From CAIKMD01 sp963740675 (GTDB lineage Bacteria > Pseudomonadota > Alphaproteobacteria > ATCC43930 > CGMCC-115725), in contig CAVUFS010000008.1 in NCBI GenBank assembly GCA_963740675.1, positions 1 to 64,000 on the forward strand: a stretch of DNA of 64,000 nt, in the 5' to 3' direction. The notes under the pieces were generated by a model. That model saw nothing but the letters and a program-made list of their open reading frames with translations. It ran no database searches and was not told where the DNA came from. A program made the translations under genes and the position numbers. How positions within the stretch are numbered: the stretch's first letter is position 1; each line of letters begins with the position of its first letter. Positions 62,222-64,000 of this stretch are shown here, piece after piece.

Positions 62222-63628
62222 TCAGCCGAGGTCGCGAACGTCCGCGAGTTTGCCGGTGATAGCCGCGGCAGCGGCCATGGCCGGGCTCATCAAATGCGTA
62301 CGACCATTGCGGCCTTGCCGGCCCTCGAAATTGCGGTTCGAGGTCGAGGCGCAACGCTCGCCTGGCTCGAGCTTGTCGGCGTTCATCGCAAGACACATCG
62401 AGCAGCCCGGCTCACGCCATTCGAAACCCGCCTCGATGAAGATCTTGTCGAGACCTTCCTCTTCGGCCTGTTCCTTGACGAGGCCCGAGCCCGGCACAAC
62501 GAGCGCGTTGACACCGGAAGCGACCTTGCGGCCTTTCGCCACCGCCGCCGCTGCGCGCAGATCCTCGATACGGCCATTGGTGCATGAGCCGATGAAAGCG
62601 CGCTGGATGACCAGTTCTTTCAGCGGCGTGCCCGCCTTGAGGCCCATATATTCGAGCGACCGCTCCATCGCGGCGCGTTTCAGCTCGTCTTTCACATCGG
62701 CGGGATTCGGCACCGCACCGGTGATCGGCAACACGTCTTCGGGGCTGGTGCCCCAAGTGACTTGCGGGATGATCTTCGCCGCATCGAGCTTCACGACCGT
62801 GTCGTAATGCGCGCCCGGATCGGAGGGCAGCGTCTTCCAGAAAGCGAGCGCCTGCTCCCATGCCGCGCCTTTCGGCGCCATCGGCCGGCCTTTGAGATAT
62901 TCGTAGGTGATCTCATCCGGCGCAACGAGGCCGGCACGCGCGCCGCCTTCGATCGACATGTTGCAGACCGTCATGCGGCCTTCCATCGACAGCTTGCGGA
63001 TCGCCGAGCCCGCATATTCGATGACATGGCCGGTGCCGCCGGCGGTGCCGATATGGCCGATGATGTTGAGGATCAGGTCCTTCGCGGTGACGCCGAACGG
63101 CAAATCGCCATCGATCTGCACCAGCATGTTCTTGGCGCGCCGCTGGATCAGGGTTTGCGTCGCGAGCACATGCTCGACCTCGGACGTGCCGATGCCGAAC
63201 GCAAGCGCACCGAAAGCGCCATGCGTCGCCGTGTGGCTGTCGCCGCAGACGATCGTCATGCCGGGCTGGGTCATGCCCTGCTCCGGCCCGATGATGTGCA
63301 CGATGCCCTGGCGCACATCGTTCATCCCGAAATAGGGGATGCCGAATTCCTTGACGTTGCGCTCGAGCGTCTCGACCTGGAAGCGCGATTCCGCCTCTTC
63401 GATGCCGCGCGAGCGGTCGGTCGTCGGCACGTTGTGATCGGCGGTGGCGAGCGTCGCCTTCGGGTTGCGTACCTGGCGGCCCGATTCGCGCAGCCCGGCG
63501 AAAGCCTGCGGGCTCGTCACCTCATGGACGAGGTGCCGATCGATATAGAGGAGGCAGGTGCCATCCGGTTGCTGATCGACCAGATGGCTGTCCCAGATCT
63601 TATCGAAAAGTGTACGCGGAGCAGCCAT
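62222..63628 (-). CDS. leuC: 3-isopropylmalate dehydratase large subunit
   Basis: The 468-residue enzyme has the 4Fe-4S cysteine motifs FIGSCTNGRIEDL and GCSMCLAMN, along with VCGDSHTATHGAFGALAFGI. It pairs with LeuD in leucine biosynthesis. Its ATG at 63628 comes 3 nt after the rplS stop, so it is cotranscribed with the ribosomal protein gene, as in many alphaproteobacteria. Confidence 0.97.
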   Translation of the reverse strand: MAAPRTLFDKIWDSHLVDQQPDGTCLLYIDRHLVHEVTSPQAFAGLRESGRQVRNPKATLATADHNVPTTDRSRGIEEAESRFQVETLERNVKEFGIPYFGMNDVRQGIVHIIGPEQGMTQPGMTIVCGDSHTATHGAFGALAFGIGTSEVEHVLATQTLIQRRAKNMLVQIDGDLPFGVTAKDLILNIIGHIGTAGGTGHVIEYAGSAIRKLSMEGRMTVCNMSIEGGARAGLVAPDEITYEYLKGRPMAPKGAAWEQALAFWKTLPSDPGAHYDTVVKLDAAKIIPQVTWGTSPEDVLPITGAVPNPADVKDELKRAAMERSLEYMGLKAGTPLKELVIQRAFIGSCTNGRIEDLRAAAAVAKGRKVASGVNALVVPGSGLVKEQAEEEGLDKIFIEAGFEWREPGCSMCLAMNADKLEPGERCASTSNRNFEGRQGRNGRTHLMSPAMAAAAAITGKLADVRDLG

Positions 63629-63631
63629 GGA

Positions 63632-64000
63632 TCACGATGCCTCTTTGGTTCCGGTCTCCGGCACGGCTGCCGGCGCGTTGTCGCGGCCACGCTCGGTGAT
63701 ACGCGCTGCCTTGCCGCGCAGCGCGCGCAGGTAATAGAGCTTCGCGCGCCGCACGGCACCGCGCCGCACGACCTCGATCTGGGTGATGCGCGGCGAATAG
63801 AGCGGGAAAATACGCTCGACGCCCTCGCCATAGGAAATCTTGCGCAGCGTGAAGTTCGAATTCACACCCGAATTCTTGCGCGCGATGCAGACGCCTTCGA
63901 AGGCCTGAACGCGCTCGCGCTCGCCTTCGATGACTTTGACGCTGACGCGGATCGTGTCGCCCGGCCGGAACTCCGGCGTCGGCCGCAGCGCAGCCAGCTT
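63632..64000 (-). CDS. rplS: 50S ribosomal protein L19 (partial)
   Basis: The frame enters from the right edge and ends at TGA 63632. The visible part reads RPTPEFRPGDTIRVSVKV, RVQAFEGVCIARKNSG, VNSNFTLRKISYGEGVERIF and RITQIEVVRRGAVRRAKLYY, the L19 core. It sits at the 30S-50S interface. The tail after LRALRGKAARI is extended and Ala/Pro-rich, as in several alphaproteobacteria. The first few residues lie outside the window. Confidence 0.95.
   Translation of the reverse strand, partial: KLAALRPTPEFRPGDTIRVSVKVIEGERERVQAFEGVCIARKNSGVNSNFTLRKISYGEGVERIFPLYSPRITQIEVVRRGAVRRAKLYYLRALRGKAARITERGRDNAPAAVPETGTKEAS

Noticed and set aside
1..64000. tRNA, rRNA, riboswitch, insertion sequence or replication origin
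   Set aside because: I looked for cloverleaf-like sequence, known leader structures, transposase motifs and terminal repeats, and found none I could support by eye. A covariance-model search would be needed to exclude small RNAs.

Overview
The window looks like the chromosome of a free-living alphaproteobacterium. It is GC-rich, and the gene order is typical of that class: comF - grxC - nitrilase-like - DUF1178 - pgk; a parvulin - argJ - mutT run diverging from secA; accA - xerD - small membrane gene facing aroK - aroB; and rplS - leuC ... leuD - leuB. A Rhodospirillales-like or related lineage fits, but no rRNA or other decisive marker is present, so a genus cannot be named.

Layout. 0-9 kb: a BBP2-type outer-membrane porin behind a sigma54-type promoter, an AsmA protein, the wreck of an O-GlcNAc-transferase-like (GT41) gene, a small lipoprotein, an FkbM methyltransferase coupled to an intact TPR-GT41 protein, a PKHD-type dioxygenase and another small lipoprotein. 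9.4-14.7 kb: three tandem, nearly identical DcaP-like porins, each with its own terminator; the first is frameshifted. 14.7-19.5 kb: a complete branched-chain amino-acid/amide ABC transporter (livK, then livHMGF with 4-nt overlaps). 19.6-28.2 kb: metabolic and repair housekeeping genes plus a pair of beta-carbonic-anhydrase-like paralogues, one cytosolic and one with a Tat signal. 28.4-40.1 kb: secA, a periplasmic DegP protease followed by an OmpR-type regulator with no partner kinase, accA, xerD, aroK, aroB and small conserved genes.

40.2-44.4 kb is the most unusual region: a five-gene reverse-strand cluster containing a membrane protein, an alpha/beta hydrolase, an HtrA-like protein whose catalytic His and Ser are both replaced by Glu, a LuxR-type regulator with Glu at the phospho-acceptor position, and an intact HtrA protease with no signal peptide. 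44.6-55.1 kb is an exopolysaccharide and PEP-CTERM-type regulatory region: a GT4 glycosyltransferase and a WalW-like deacetylase on the forward strand, then an epsB-type sugar transferase - prsK - prsR - prsT operon on the reverse strand. No exosortase and no PEP-CTERM target is visible.

55.5-64 kb: a TRAP solute-binding gene with its signal peptide out of frame, an LLM flavin oxidoreductase, an Hsp70-like protein, leuB (frameshifted), leuD, two unrelated forward genes, leuC and the end of rplS. At least three palindromic REP-like elements lie between genes here, with a fourth of another type near 40.1 kb. Several otherwise intact genes carry single indels (porin 1, the TRAP binding protein, leuB). 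These are either real decay or sequence error, and leuB in particular suggests error.
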